From Algoriphagus boritolerans DSM 17298 = JCM 18970 (GTDB lineage: Bacteria > Bacteroidota > Bacteroidia > Cytophagales > Cyclobacteriaceae), in contig NZ_FNVR01000019.1 in NCBI RefSeq assembly GCF_900108085.1, positions 1-64,000 of the forward strand: 64,000 bases of DNA, written 5' to 3'. Shown here piece after piece: positions 49,133-58,729 of the stretch (its first letter is position 1; each line of letters opens with the position of its first letter). A program made the position numbers and the translations under genes. The notes under the pieces are model-generated. The model was not told where the DNA came from, did no database searches, and saw only the letters and a list, made by a program, of their open reading frames with translations.

Positions 49133-49873
49133 TTAATTTTCAGGATACCAATTTCTCAGCCGTACGTCTACATTTGGTGCAGCTGCTTGAACCAAGCTCT
49201 TGAACTTTTCGGTATCGGCCAAACCCTCAGGTCCTCGGTAATGGAATGGATAGACTACAGCTGGCTGAAAGGCTGCAACAGCATTGGCTGCCTGCTCCAC
49301 ATCCATGGTGTAGGGCATATTCATGCAGACAAAGGCCACATCAATTTTTTTCAGTGTTCTCATTTCCGGAATATCATCAGTGTCGCCGGAAATGTAGAGT
49401 TGCTTACCACCCAGTGTAAGGATGTAGCCATTGCCACGTCCTTTTGGATGACGACTGTCAGCGGTTTCAGGCAGATTGTACATCGGGATTGCGCTGATTT
49501 TGGTATTCAACAGCGATTTGCTCTCACCGTTTTCTAGGATTTCGATAGACTTGTATTTTCCGGCAGGCAGTTTCTCTGCGACAGCCAAAGGCGCAACAAC
49601 GGTGGCTTGGCTGAGGTCCAATCCGTCCAAAGTCTTTTGATCGTGATGGTCACCGTGAATGTCTGTAATCAGAACCAAGTCAGCGGTTTTTTGTCCCGCA
49701 AACTTGTCTGCACCACCATAGGGATCTACATAGATGGTGAGTCCATTATATTCCATCACGAATGTGCCGTGGAGGATGGGTTGGATGATAATGTCACCGC
49801 CTTGGGCAGGAATCCGATCCTGAGCCGATGCAGCAAACGCAAGGAGCAAAAAAAGAAACGTTAATTTTTTCAT
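49133..49873 (-). CDS. Exported MBL-fold hydrolase (UlaG-like)
   Basis: This 246-residue protein has a signal peptide (MKKLTFLFLLLAFAASAQ), unusual for UlaG-type lactonases. Metal motifs are ITDIHGDHHDQKT near residue 70 (H-x-D-H-H with the order HGDHHD), SGDTDDIPEM near 165, and YPFHYRGPEG near 210. Probably a periplasmic lactonase or phosphodiesterase; substrate unknown. Confidence 0.85.
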   Translation of the reverse strand: MKKLTFLFLLLAFAASAQDRIPAQGGDIIIQPILHGTFVMEYNGLTIYVDPYGGADKFAGQKTADLVLITDIHGDHHDQKTLDGLDLSQATVVAPLAVAEKLPAGKYKSIEILENGESKSLLNTKISAIPMYNLPETADSRHPKGRGNGYILTLGGKQLYISGDTDDIPEMRTLKKIDVAFVCMNMPYTMDVEQAANAVAAFQPAVVYPFHYRGPEGLADTEKFKSLVQAAAPNVDVRLRNWYPEN

Positions 49874-49935
49874 GGGAGTGGGGTCATTTGATTAGATGGT
49901 TAACTCCAACAGTATTGTACAGGTTTTACCACTTG

Positions 49936-51534
49936 TCAAAGACTCGAGAGATAATTTAACAAATCTTGGATCTCAGACGGGGAGAGGCCGGCCAACAGAT
50001 TTTCGTACATCAGCGATTTCAACTCTTCCTCGGTTTTTTCGATATCTGACTTCTTGACTTGGACTGTATGATTTCCCACCAGCATGATGGAAATCTGGTC
50101 AGCATCCGAATAGACCACTCTTCCCAACAGGACTTTGCCGTCATTCAGGGTGATCTTAGTGGCGATCATGCTCGCTTTGATCCGGTTGGAGGGGGCGTTG
50201 ATTTCTTCCAAAAGCTCCTCCTGAGAAAATTCCCTTCCGACGCCATTCAAATTGGGACCGATCAAATCGGTTTCCCCGTCTATGCTATGGCAGGCCGAGC
50301 AGGCACGAAGAGCAAAGAGCTCCCTGCCTTTTTCCAGCGATGCTTCGGGGAAAGATTCTTCCTTTATTTCCCGCTTGGTGAGGTGTTTCCCTTCCCGACT
50401 TGGATCATGGATCAATTTGTAGAATCCGCCCGTTTTCACTTCCGTAGGATTGTACCAATAGTCAGAAATGCCGTGCTGGGCTAAATAGAGCGATCCGTCT
50501 TTGCCAAAAGTCAGATCGGAGAGTTTCGGGATATCGACCACAGGGAGTTCTTTATATTCGTACCCCACACTTGTCTTCTGAATGGTCACTCGGGCCACGC
50601 CACCTCGGTTCCAGCGCTCACTTGGACCGTAAAAGGCTACAAAGAGACTTCCTGCTGAGCCTCCAAAATCATTTTCCAGGGAATTGAATTCCAACCCACT
50701 CGGTGCAAGTTCGTGTTCCAAAGAGAAAACCGGAGGAACTGCCACGTCAAATTTTCCCTCGTATTTCCGGGGATTATGTCCGTAAAATTGCCCGACTTGC
50801 AGGATATTGAGTTCTTCCGTGGCATTGCCTCCGCCTTTGTTATCGGCAAAAAACAAGTCCCGATCCGCATTGAAGTCCATGCCGTGTACGGATCTGATCC
50901 CCGTGGCCACGATGTCGAAGGAGGTCCCATCGGGGGAGACTTTCACCATCGAGCCCCTTAGACCCAGGGAATCCGGCGAGGCTCCGGGATTCCAGGAGTC
51001 TGTGGTCAGGACAAAATACAGCCATCCGTCGGGTCCAAAATTCAAGGCGCTGCTCCACTCATAGGGATGCTCGCTGACCGGGATTTTATCAAAAAATGTC
51101 CAGGAGGTGTCTGATTTGCCATCCTTGTTCCGGTCGAGGAAGATCCGGATTTCACTGCTCGTGCCGACATAGACCGAATCCCCTCTGAATTCCAATCCTG
51201 CGGGGGAGCGAAGGCCAAGTTCATTCAGATCTGCAAACAATCTGGCCTCATCCTCCACGCCGTCCCCATCCGAATCTATCAGGGTGTAAATTTCCCCGCT
51301 TTGATTTGCTCCAAAAAGGTCCCCGCTTGGACTCAGGGCGATTTGGATGGGATTGAGGATAGTCACACCTTTCTGGATGGGAAGTTTGATCAGGCGATAG
51401 GGGCCATACACCGGTGCGGTGCTGTCTTCATATTCTGAATAGTTTGCCGGAGGCGAGGCGCAGCCGACAGTTAAACTTATCGCAAGGAAGGCTTGCAAAA
51501 GGAGTTGTGGTGATCGGGTGAATATGTGATGCAT
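49936..51534 (-). CDS. Cytochrome c lipoprotein with NHL/PQQ-dehydrogenase-like propeller
   Basis: This 532-residue protein has a lipoprotein-type signal (ending LTVGC, Cys about 25). A beta-propeller of the PVC/Bacteroidetes 'membrane-bound dehydrogenase' or sugar dehydrogenase type covers about 40-380 (GLEFRGDSVYVGTSS, RSVHGMDFNADRDLF). A class I cytochrome c domain follows at about 400-500, with the haem site CSACH near 411 and a later Met ligand candidate (RIKASMIATK). It probably oxidises a sugar or related compound and passes electrons on. No partner gene is adjacent. Confidence 0.85.
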   Translation of the reverse strand: MHHIFTRSPQLLLQAFLAISLTVGCASPPANYSEYEDSTAPVYGPYRLIKLPIQKGVTILNPIQIALSPSGDLFGANQSGEIYTLIDSDGDGVEDEARLFADLNELGLRSPAGLEFRGDSVYVGTSSEIRIFLDRNKDGKSDTSWTFFDKIPVSEHPYEWSSALNFGPDGWLYFVLTTDSWNPGASPDSLGLRGSMVKVSPDGTSFDIVATGIRSVHGMDFNADRDLFFADNKGGGNATEELNILQVGQFYGHNPRKYEGKFDVAVPPVFSLEHELAPSGLEFNSLENDFGGSAGSLFVAFYGPSERWNRGGVARVTIQKTSVGYEYKELPVVDIPKLSDLTFGKDGSLYLAQHGISDYWYNPTEVKTGGFYKLIHDPSREGKHLTKREIKEESFPEASLEKGRELFALRACSACHSIDGETDLIGPNLNGVGREFSQEELLEEINAPSNRIKASMIATKITLNDGKVLLGRVVYSDADQISIMLVGNHTVQVKKSDIEKTEEELKSLMYENLLAGLSPSEIQDLLNYLSSL

Positions 51535-51885
51535 AGAGCGATTTGGAAAAGTAACCCGCTGGAAGTTAGGGATTATTGGGGTAAAAATACAGCCATCGAT
51601 TCAATCTACTTGAACTCGATTTCCTGTGCCTCCTCTATCAATTATTTTAGATAGGCCTAAAGAAAAAGATCATTCAAGTTTCCTGCAATTTCATTTTAGA
51701 TTTTCTATGGCCAACTTTAATATGGTTTTGGTATAAATAATCGATTTTCTATTCCATGAATTGAATATTGACATGCTGATTCTATCACAGTGAAGAAAAA
51801 AAACCGGAAAATATTTTTTGTCTTAATGATCAGTTAGTTAACTTATGATAGTTAAATTATTTTTCACCATTAAACGTTTTTGCCT
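51535..51885. other. Intergenic region, no gene seen
   Basis: This AT-rich 350-base gap carries divergent promoters. AGTTAGTTAACT near 51832-51843 and a second AGTTAA are short repeats near the start of the plus-strand gene. Nothing else stands out. Confidence 0.45.
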
Positions 51886-52368
51886 ATGAGCGCAGAAAAC
51901 TTAGTATCGTTTGATATCCCGGAAGAGGATATCAAAAAAGTACAGGACGCATTAAAGATTGTCACAGACATCCTGCGGAAGTACTTAATCGCACTCTCCC
52001 CCGATCAGCGTCGCATGATGCTCAAGATGGGAGACGGTTCCGAACCTTTTGTGATAAAGGTCTTGGATTATGTCAAATCCAATCCACAGTTTCTTCCAGC
52101 TGTACTGAGCGCGGAAGAAATGGACAAGGACTGGAAAGCGATCAACCAATTGGTTCCCATCCTTCGCATCATTGATCAGCTGGCGAGCAATCTCAGCGAT
52201 ACGATCATGGAAGCAGGCTCCGAACTGTATAAGGCCTGCCTAGGCTATTACAAAGGAGTGGAAATAGGAGCCGTGATGAACTACCCTGACGCCAAGCCAA
52301 TCTCAGAAGATCTAGGCAAGCGCTTCGTAGGGCAGGGCAGGAGAAGGAAACCTCCTGGAGACTCTTAA
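51886..52368 (+). CDS. Conserved hypothetical protein
   Basis: This 160-residue soluble, mostly helical protein starts at ATG 51886 (MSAENLVSFDIPEEDIKKVQ). Features are an amphipathic helical bundle (KKVQDALKIVTDILRKYL, then LRIIDQLASNLSDTIMEAGS) and a basic tail (KRFVGQGRRRKPP). I do not recognise the family. Followed by a strong terminator. Confidence 0.75.
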   Translation: MSAENLVSFDIPEEDIKKVQDALKIVTDILRKYLIALSPDQRRMMLKMGDGSEPFVIKVLDYVKSNPQFLPAVLSAEEMDKDWKAINQLVPILRIIDQLASNLSDTIMEAGSELYKACLGYYKGVEIGAVMNYPDAKPISEDLGKRFVGQGRRRKPPGDS

Positions 52369-52400
52369 TGCTTGAAAAGTTGCTTTAATGACCCCATTTG

Positions 52401-52428
52401 GGCCGGTTGCTTGCAGCCGGCCTTTTTA
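52401..52428 (+). terminator. Terminator
   Basis: GGCCGG and CCGGCC pair around TTGCTTGCAG, with an inner partial pairing, followed by TTTTTATT. Confidence 0.85.
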
Positions 52429-52476
52429 TTTGTCCTCGGTAGATAAGTAGTTTCCTAGAAAAGGTAGAGGATTGCC

Positions 52477-52556
52477 TTCTGAGGCTAGACCACTACCCTC
52501 CGAGGGTAATTAATTAGCCTCAGAAAGTATATGTTTACCCTCCGAGGCTAATTAGT
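52477..52556. repeat. Nested inverted repeats at the edge of the restriction-modification patch
   Basis: TTCTGAGGCTA (52477-52487) pairs with TAGCCTCAGAA (52515-52525). Between them TACCCTCCGAGGGTA (52494-52508) is itself a palindrome. A hybrid unit TTACCCTCCGAGGCTAATTA follows at about 52535-52554. Non-coding. It lies between the terminator and the R-M genes. Confidence 0.7.
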
Positions 52557-52767
52557 TTGGCAAAAAAGCAAACTGGTTATTCCGAAAAGTAAGTGGGGTG
52601 TCTAAATTGGAGAGCCAGTTCCCTTCTGTTGTTAATGGGTAATATAAAAAAGGAAACCTTCTATTGAAAGTAGTTGATTTTGCATCAAATTAGGGGGAAG
52701 AGTAAAATTATCATTTAATCCCAAATTAAAAAATGTGTTGGAATAGAGCTGGGTTTTTTCTGAAAGC

Positions 52768-53940
52768 TTAAATAATTAGGGTGTAATCAGTTGATTCTAG
52801 TAGGCTATTTCTTTTTTCTAAATACGAAATGAATTCGGGTGTAAGAATCTCCTTTGGAAGTTGTTTGTTTGCTATAAAATTAATTACAAAATCTTCATGA
52901 CTTTGTTCAATATCTGTTTTGTAGCTGATTTTCCCATCCTTGGAGATGTAAAGCAAATTGATATCAAAGAGTTTATGGTGATTGTTACAAAGCCACAAAC
53001 CATTATCACCATTGATGGCGTGCTTAAGTTTCAAATCATTATTTAATGCCGAATTTCGTTTTATACTTGCAACAGGCCATATGTGTGCTCCTTGAATTAT
53101 TTGGGGAATTTCACAACTACATAGGCAACATTTTTTATCTCCTAATTTCTCTAAAAGATTATATATATATGTAGGAGATCGTAAACTGTCATTATTTTCA
53201 AATTCCTCACGCTCAAGAATTAGATTCGAAGTAATTACTTTTATTCCTAAGGACAGAATTACATTTCTTGCATCTTTTGGTAATTTAATTAATTCTTTTT
53301 CTTGAATCTCATATAACTCCATTGGCTGAGATGAAATCGCATAAATTGCAAGACAGAGCAAGGTGGTTTCATATTTATTTGCTCCATATGTTTTTCCAAA
53401 AATTTGAAGTATTCCATTTTCATCTATGGTTACATAAGATGATGCATTTCCTTTATTTTTACCTCTATTGAAATCTCTTTGTACTATGATGTCAGATACA
53501 GAATTAAATGGGTTTATGGAAATACCCAAGTGATCATGTTCATTTAAAAAAATAGTACCTGCTGTTTTCATAAGCCTATACATGAAGATGAAATAAGCTG
53601 TATTAATTTTGCCATTAGGTTTCAAAAAATAAAAGAAAATAGCTTTATTTGAGTTTGTTTCTTCATGAAACTTAACTAGGGCGCTTGGGAAACTTTGGAA
53701 AAAGGAATTTCTAGATTTAATTTCAAATTCAGAGATGGAAACATATGCAATGTTCCCATTGAATTCTAAAGTTGCTAACCTTCCAATATTGTATCCAATA
53801 TTGTCAAAAGTTACTGTGAATTTATTTTGTCCAGTAATTTTCTTGCAAATATCTTTTAAAATTTCCTTAGTCAAAATTTCTTCATAAAGCTCATGTCGCT
53901 TCTGAAAATGATTTTTTATTGTAAAGTGTGGTATTGGCAT
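52768..53940 (-). CDS. HNH restriction endonuclease
   Basis: This 390-residue protein has a C-terminal HNH nuclease domain: CCLCSCEI (C-x2-C) near residue 273, AHIWPVASIKR near 287, and DNGLWLCNNHHKLFD near 312, giving zinc-site cysteines and the catalytic His. The N-terminal ~250 residues probably read the DNA target. It overlaps the methyltransferase gene by 50 bases in a different frame and follows it in the same direction, the arrangement of a type II R-M system. AT-rich compared with neighbours, which suggests acquisition. Confidence 0.85.
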   Translation of the reverse strand: MPIPHFTIKNHFQKRHELYEEILTKEILKDICKKITGQNKFTVTFDNIGYNIGRLATLEFNGNIAYVSISEFEIKSRNSFFQSFPSALVKFHEETNSNKAIFFYFLKPNGKINTAYFIFMYRLMKTAGTIFLNEHDHLGISINPFNSVSDIIVQRDFNRGKNKGNASSYVTIDENGILQIFGKTYGANKYETTLLCLAIYAISSQPMELYEIQEKELIKLPKDARNVILSLGIKVITSNLILEREEFENNDSLRSPTYIYNLLEKLGDKKCCLCSCEIPQIIQGAHIWPVASIKRNSALNNDLKLKHAINGDNGLWLCNNHHKLFDINLLYISKDGKISYKTDIEQSHEDFVINFIANKQLPKEILTPEFISYLEKRNSLLESTDYTLII

Positions 53941-55795
53941 TGATTATATAATTTGTGATTAATATTTCTTGACGGTTATTGACTAATTGAGGATCAACTT
54001 CAATAATGTTGTAATTATTTTTCTTGATCCATTCCTTAAGTTGAAAATTATATTTCCCTTTATGTTCCAAAACATATGAAATCATGAACAACTTGTTGTC
54101 ATCATTCAATCTGTCAACAAAATCAAAAAATTTCTTTTCGGTATCAGTATTCCATCCGTGAAAGCCCCTTTTACCATCATTATATGCTCCTGTTGTTAAC
54201 ATATATGGTGGGTCTAAGTAGGTAAAAGTTTCCTTATTTTTATTTAATTCATAAAAAATCTCATTATAATCATTGCTTTCAAACGATATATTTTTTTCTT
54301 TTATAACTCTTGAAAAGCTTATCATTTTTTCCAATACCTTATCATTGAACCATCTCATGCCAACGGGGTTATTGAAATCGTGATTTCCATTAAAACGGAT
54401 TTGTTGGTTAAATCCATAAAGAATTACTGCGTATAATAGCTTGGGATCTCTTTTTTCAGAGGGCAATGAATTGTAGTGATCTCTCACCTTAATGTAACTT
54501 TCTGCGTTTTCTGCTTCTAATTTAAATTTTTTTATAATTCTTTTCAAATAAAGAACGTATTGATAAGTGTCATTGATTTTAAATGATGAAACAAGGTCTC
54601 GAACAAAATGATTGATGTCATTATAAATAATTCTATCTGCTTTTATGTTTATTCCTACGTTAAAACCTCCACCAAAAGCATCAACGAATGTGCTAAATTT
54701 TTTAGGGGAATTTAACTTGATAAATTGAGCCATTTTCGCCTTACTTCCTATGTAATTTAGAGGTGAAACATAAGAGACTTCATTTTCTGGTTTCTTTTCT
54801 ATATAAAACAAATATTCAAAATGTTCATTTTTTTCTTTAGATTTTGAATTTGTGTATTTTTTGTAATTTAGGTTTTTGCAAATAAATGTTTCAGATTTTC
54901 CATAACGTTTCATGCTGGCTTCAATAAAACTCTTTGACATAAAACCATCTTTGCTATAACTGAAAACAATATGTTGAGCTTTTGTCTTTGCTAAAATTTT
55001 ATCAAACAATATGTGAGTTTTTATGTCTTTTGACCAATCTGATTTCATAGGGGTTGTTGGTCTTGACCCAGTTATTTCACTTATATTAGGATTATCATTT
55101 AAAATTAAAGTTTCTAATAAATGATATTGTGTTCCGTATTGATTTTGGGTGTATGGCGGGTCTAGGTATAATATATCACATTCAATGTCTGAAATTATAT
55201 CTTCTATTTTAGTATTTAAAAAAGTTGTTTCATTTGGATTTGAAAATTTAGCCAAAACTCTTTTAAATTCGATTGGTTTAAGCGCTCTTGAATCCCAGTG
55301 TTTTAAAAATGCGCCGTAAACTCCGGCTGTATTTGATACAACAGAAACTGATTCTACCAAGCTTGCCAATAAGTATGCATACTCATTTTCATTTATCAAG
55401 TTTTCTGTTCTCCAGTTTTCTATAGTTTCTCTGAAATAGTCTATTCTTCCTGCATTTTCTGCTGTAAAATACATTCTGTTTGAACCTCCTGGTGAATAAT
55501 TGTTATAAATAAATCCTTGTAAAGAATTTGTGTTGGAATTTAAAAACTTTATAGGATCAAACCCTAAATGGGTAAAAGAACAATTACTAGAACAGACTCT
55601 TCCTCTCGTATAAATCATGCACCATTGGAGCAAATCATTTGATATAAGATTAAAAGAATCTTTAAGAGAATCAGATACTGCTCCTGTTCCGCAAAATGCA
55701 TCAAAAAATGTTAATCCATTGTTTGTCAGGCCTAATTTATCCAACATATTCATTATGTCTGACATTATTAATTCTTTGTTACCAATAAATCTCAT
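53891..55795 (-). CDS. Fused two-domain adenine-N6 DNA methyltransferase (Dam/D12 type)
   Basis: This 634-residue protein has two complete D12-class methyltransferases in a row. Half one (about 1-330) has FDAFCGTGAV (SAM site) near 29 and LDPPYTQNQYGTQYHLLE near 211. Half two (about 345-620) starts LNYIGSKAKMAQFI and has VDAFGGGFNVGI near 367 and TYLDPPYML near 524. Such double enzymes, as in M.FokI, methylate the two strands of an asymmetric site with one half each. It is paired with the HNH nuclease gene, which it overlaps by 50 bases. Confidence 0.9.
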   Translation of the reverse strand: MRFIGNKELIMSDIMNMLDKLGLTNNGLTFFDAFCGTGAVSDSLKDSFNLISNDLLQWCMIYTRGRVCSSNCSFTHLGFDPIKFLNSNTNSLQGFIYNNYSPGGSNRMYFTAENAGRIDYFRETIENWRTENLINENEYAYLLASLVESVSVVSNTAGVYGAFLKHWDSRALKPIEFKRVLAKFSNPNETTFLNTKIEDIISDIECDILYLDPPYTQNQYGTQYHLLETLILNDNPNISEITGSRPTTPMKSDWSKDIKTHILFDKILAKTKAQHIVFSYSKDGFMSKSFIEASMKRYGKSETFICKNLNYKKYTNSKSKEKNEHFEYLFYIEKKPENEVSYVSPLNYIGSKAKMAQFIKLNSPKKFSTFVDAFGGGFNVGINIKADRIIYNDINHFVRDLVSSFKINDTYQYVLYLKRIIKKFKLEAENAESYIKVRDHYNSLPSEKRDPKLLYAVILYGFNQQIRFNGNHDFNNPVGMRWFNDKVLEKMISFSRVIKEKNISFESNDYNEIFYELNKNKETFTYLDPPYMLTTGAYNDGKRGFHGWNTDTEKKFFDFVDRLNDDNKLFMISYVLEHKGKYNFQLKEWIKKNNYNIIEVDPQLVNNRQEILITNYIINANTTLYNKKSFSEAT

Positions 55796-55960
55796 ATAAT
55801 ATCTTTTCTATTTTTCTCAAAGGTAGGGCTTAAATCTGTTTTGCTTTCCTTAAAATTCAAACATTGTTTTTTTTTAATTTTTTTTCTTCTGTTTTGAAAC
55901 AAGTTGTCACATATTCTTATAGTTCATTTTCAATTTGAAGTTCCAATTTGGAACCTCAAG

Positions 55961-56128
55961 TTATCCCATTTTTTTCGGATAGATGGAATGCAAACCATTT
56001 TTTACCCAAGTCTTTGAGTGAAGCCCCAAGTGATACAGTTCCTTTCCGTCTATCAATAAAAAGCGGTCATGACTTTGAGAAAAGGCTTTTACCTGGATTT
56101 CGGGATATTGGGTATGATGCTTTTCCAG
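55961..56128 (-). pseudogene. ORF6N-type protein, 3' fragment with a frameshift
   Basis: The minus strand reads HHTQYPEIQVKAFSQSHDRF, then LLIDGKELYHLG. One missing G at about 56023-56026 shifts the frame; restored, it continues ASLKDLGKKWFAF. This resembles the C-terminal end of ORF6N-domain DNA-binding proteins. No 5' part is present. Confidence 0.6.
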
Positions 56129-56210
56129 ACCAATTAGAAAGTTCACAGCTCATCCTTCCGTTTGGGTCTCCATCAATTAGGAATATTTTTATTGTTTTGC
56201 CGAATTTCAT
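56118..56210 (-). pseudogene. GIY-YIG/DUF4357-type protein, 5' fragment
   Basis: MKFGKTIKIFLIDGDPNGRM followed by SCELSNWSGKA matches the start of a Bacteroidetes GIY-YIG nuclease family. The gene breaks off after about 31 codons and runs straight into the ORF6N fragment, so the junction is a deletion scar. Confidence 0.6.
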
Positions 56211-56234
56211 AGTCTTAAATTTATTGTGCAATTC

Positions 56235-56375
56235 CGAATCACTAGTCCCTTTAGGGGCTTCATACAGGTAGAACATAAGTTGATGGCTTTGTTCCGTCCC
56301 ATCTGGGACGGGATGCTTTTGGTTTGATGGTTTTCTACCCACATGCTGTGCCTAGCGGCACGTACTCGAATAACC
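56235..56375. repeat. Hairpin-rich dispersed repeat units
   Basis: Two or three units combine a short stem with a conserved tail: AGTCCCTTTAGGGGCT then CAGGTAGAACAT; CCGTCCCATCTGGGACGG; and GTTTTCTACCCACATG then GTGCCTAGCGGCAC. They resemble the CCC-TA-GGG/GGTAGAAA repeats common in Bacteroidetes intergenic debris. From 56376 to 56614 no gene is seen. Confidence 0.5.
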
Positions 56376-56614
56376 TTATTCATTATCATACATCGCTTCC
56401 TGTAAAATAAATCGCTGGTCAAAGTCTACTTCGAATTTCTTTAAAAAGGTACTCCTTCCATTCTTTTTGAATAAGGCAGGTACGATTTTGAACGGCAAAG
56501 ATTACGTGTAGGTGAATTTGAGTATAAGTATTGGCCATCAATTAAAAATCAAGTTAAACTTCCGTAGCATTCCTTTTTTTACAATTTCAAACTTCTAACT
56601 TCAAACTTTTTCTT

Positions 56615-58153
56615 TCACCCCGCCCAGCCTTCTCGATCCAAACTTCGATATTGAATGGCTTCGGCCAGGTGCTCGACTTTGATGTCGGCAGTGCCGGAGA
56701 TATCGGCAATGGTACGGGCGACCTTCAGGATGCGGTCATAAGCCCGGGCAGATAGTCCAAGCCGCTCCATGGCGGTTTTGAGCAGGGCTTTTCCGGCTTC
56801 ATTGATTTGGCAGATTTCCTTGACCATGTGGGAGGGCATCATGGCATTGCAGTAGACCTCGGGGTTGTTTTGGAAGCGCTCGCGCTGCCGCTCTCTTCCC
56901 TTAATGACCCGCTCGCGGATGGATTTGCTGTTTTCACTTTTGCGGGTGGAGGTCATCTCGTCAAATTTCACCGGGGTGACTTCCACATGTAGGTCGATCC
57001 GGTCGAGTAGCGGTCCGCTCACTTTGTTCAGATAGCGCTGCACGATGCCGGGTCCACAGACGCATTCCTTCTCGGGATGATTGTAATAGCCGCAGGGGCA
57101 GGGGTTCATGCTGGCGATCAGCATAAAGTTGGCCGGATAGTCTACGGAAACTTTGGCTCGGGATATGGTTACTTTCCGTTCTTCCAGCGGTTGGCGCATC
57201 ACTTCCAGTACTGTCCGCTTGAATTCGGGAAGTTCGTCCAGAAATAGCACGCCATTGTGGGCCAGGGAAATTTCCCCCGGTTGTGGATTTCCTCCTCCTC
57301 CGACCAAGGCCACATCGCTTATCGTGTGGTGTGGACTTCGAAAAGGTCGCTGAGCAAGCAAAGATCCGTTTCTGCCCAGTTTTCCGGCTACGGAGTGGAT
57401 CTTTGTCGTCTCCAGGGCTTCCTGAAGCGATAGCGGAGGAAGAATCGACGGAAGCCGCTTGGCGAGCATAGTCTTGCCGGCACCCGGAGGACCGATCATG
57501 ATGACGTTGTGACCTCCTGCCGCGGCGATTTCCATGGCGCGCTTGATATTCTCCTGTCCCTGCACATCGGCAAAGTCAAATTCATTATCATCGAGCGAAT
57601 GGTAAAAGATCTCCCGGGTATCGGTGACCAAGGGTTCGATTTGTAGATTTCCCTGAAGAAAATCCACCGCCTGATCGAGTGTTTCCACGCCGATGATATC
57701 AATGTTATTGACGATGGAGGCTTCTTTTGCATTTTCCAGAGGAAGAATGAAGCCTTTGAATCCCCGCTTTCGGGCTTCGATTGCGATGGGGAGTACTCCT
57801 TTGATCGGTCGAAGGTTGCCATCCAAGGATAGTTCCCCCATGATTACATAGCGGTCGAGCTCTGGGAAGTGGACTTGCTCGGATGCTTGAAGAATGCCCA
57901 TAGCGATGGACAGATCATAGGCGGAGCCTTCTTTTCTGATGTCCGCAGGAGCCAGATTGATGACGACCTTTTGGCGTGGCATGCGGTAGTTGAAGTACTT
58001 GAGGGCGGATTCTACCCGTTGTTGGGATTCCTTGACGGCAGAATCGGGAAGGCCCACCATGTAAAAGCTGGTTCCCTGTCCAACGTTCACTTCGATGGTG
58101 ATCAGATTGGCATCTACGCCAGAAACGGCACTTCCAAAAGTTTTTGCAACCAT
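56615..58153 (-). CDS. comM: YifB/ComM-family Mg-chelatase-like AAA+ ATPase
   Basis: This 512-residue protein has an N-terminal Lon-protease-like domain (1-170), then an AAA+ domain with GPPGAGKTMLAKRLPSILPP near residue 220 and LFLDELPEF near 305, then a zinc-binding insert (NPCPCGYYNHPEKECVC) and a C-terminal helical lid (RAYDRILKVARTIADI). In proteobacteria ComM drives branch migration during natural transformation. Not clustered with other competence genes here. Confidence 0.93.
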   Translation of the reverse strand: MVAKTFGSAVSGVDANLITIEVNVGQGTSFYMVGLPDSAVKESQQRVESALKYFNYRMPRQKVVINLAPADIRKEGSAYDLSIAMGILQASEQVHFPELDRYVIMGELSLDGNLRPIKGVLPIAIEARKRGFKGFILPLENAKEASIVNNIDIIGVETLDQAVDFLQGNLQIEPLVTDTREIFYHSLDDNEFDFADVQGQENIKRAMEIAAAGGHNVIMIGPPGAGKTMLAKRLPSILPPLSLQEALETTKIHSVAGKLGRNGSLLAQRPFRSPHHTISDVALVGGGGNPQPGEISLAHNGVLFLDELPEFKRTVLEVMRQPLEERKVTISRAKVSVDYPANFMLIASMNPCPCGYYNHPEKECVCGPGIVQRYLNKVSGPLLDRIDLHVEVTPVKFDEMTSTRKSENSKSIRERVIKGRERQRERFQNNPEVYCNAMMPSHMVKEICQINEAGKALLKTAMERLGLSARAYDRILKVARTIADISGTADIKVEHLAEAIQYRSLDREGWAG

Positions 58154-58214
58154 AGCTGAATAAAAAAGCAGACGATTGTTCTCCTCAATATACTGGATTG
58201 TGAAAATTAAACCT

Positions 58215-58598
58215 TTATTGATCGGTGAAATTTTGTCTTGGACGAAGGATTCCTCCGGTTTCCTCCTGGTTTTTTGGGGGGAGGGATGGCTGAGGTTGAG
58301 GCTTTTTGGGCTCGACTACTTTTGGATGCTCAAAATCATAGAGTTTGGCTTTGAGCCCATTCATTTCATCCTGCATCTTCTTGATCAGTGTACTTTGATT
58401 GCTGGCATGCATGATGCCTGCTCCCCAAGCTGCCAAAAACAAGATAAATCCGGTCAGGAATACTTTGACCATCGAGTCGGAGGTCAGCGGATCCATTCCA
58501 AACATTCCTCCTAATGTGTCAAAGGAGATGAAAAAGATCAGGAAAAATATAAAGTAGACTAATACGGCGACTTGAAGGTATTTTGCTATAGTTTTCAT
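58215..58598 (-). CDS. Small membrane protein with proline-rich tail
   Basis: This is a 127-residue protein starting at the ATG at 58598 (MKTIAKYLQVAVLVYF); an upstream ATG adds 16 residues with no benefit. Two transmembrane segments (about 8-30 and 46-66) are followed by a short coiled coil (STLIKKMQDEMNGLKAKLY) and a Pro/Gln/Lys-rich tail. No family recognised. Lies between comM and the ABC exporter in the same orientation. Confidence 0.7.
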   Translation of the reverse strand: MKTIAKYLQVAVLVYFIFFLIFFISFDTLGGMFGMDPLTSDSMVKVFLTGFILFLAAWGAGIMHASNQSTLIKKMQDEMNGLKAKLYDFEHPKVVEPKKPQPQPSLPPKNQEETGGILRPRQNFTDQ

Positions 58599-58729
58599 AG
58601 GATTATAGATTGTTTTTTGAAGTTCAAATGGAATGCCCAAGATCACCGAGCTATCGGGATATCTCCTGGTGTGAGAAGCTTTTCTCCTAGTCAGTTCATG
58701 AGTTCAATTATTAAAGTTTTCTAATTTAA

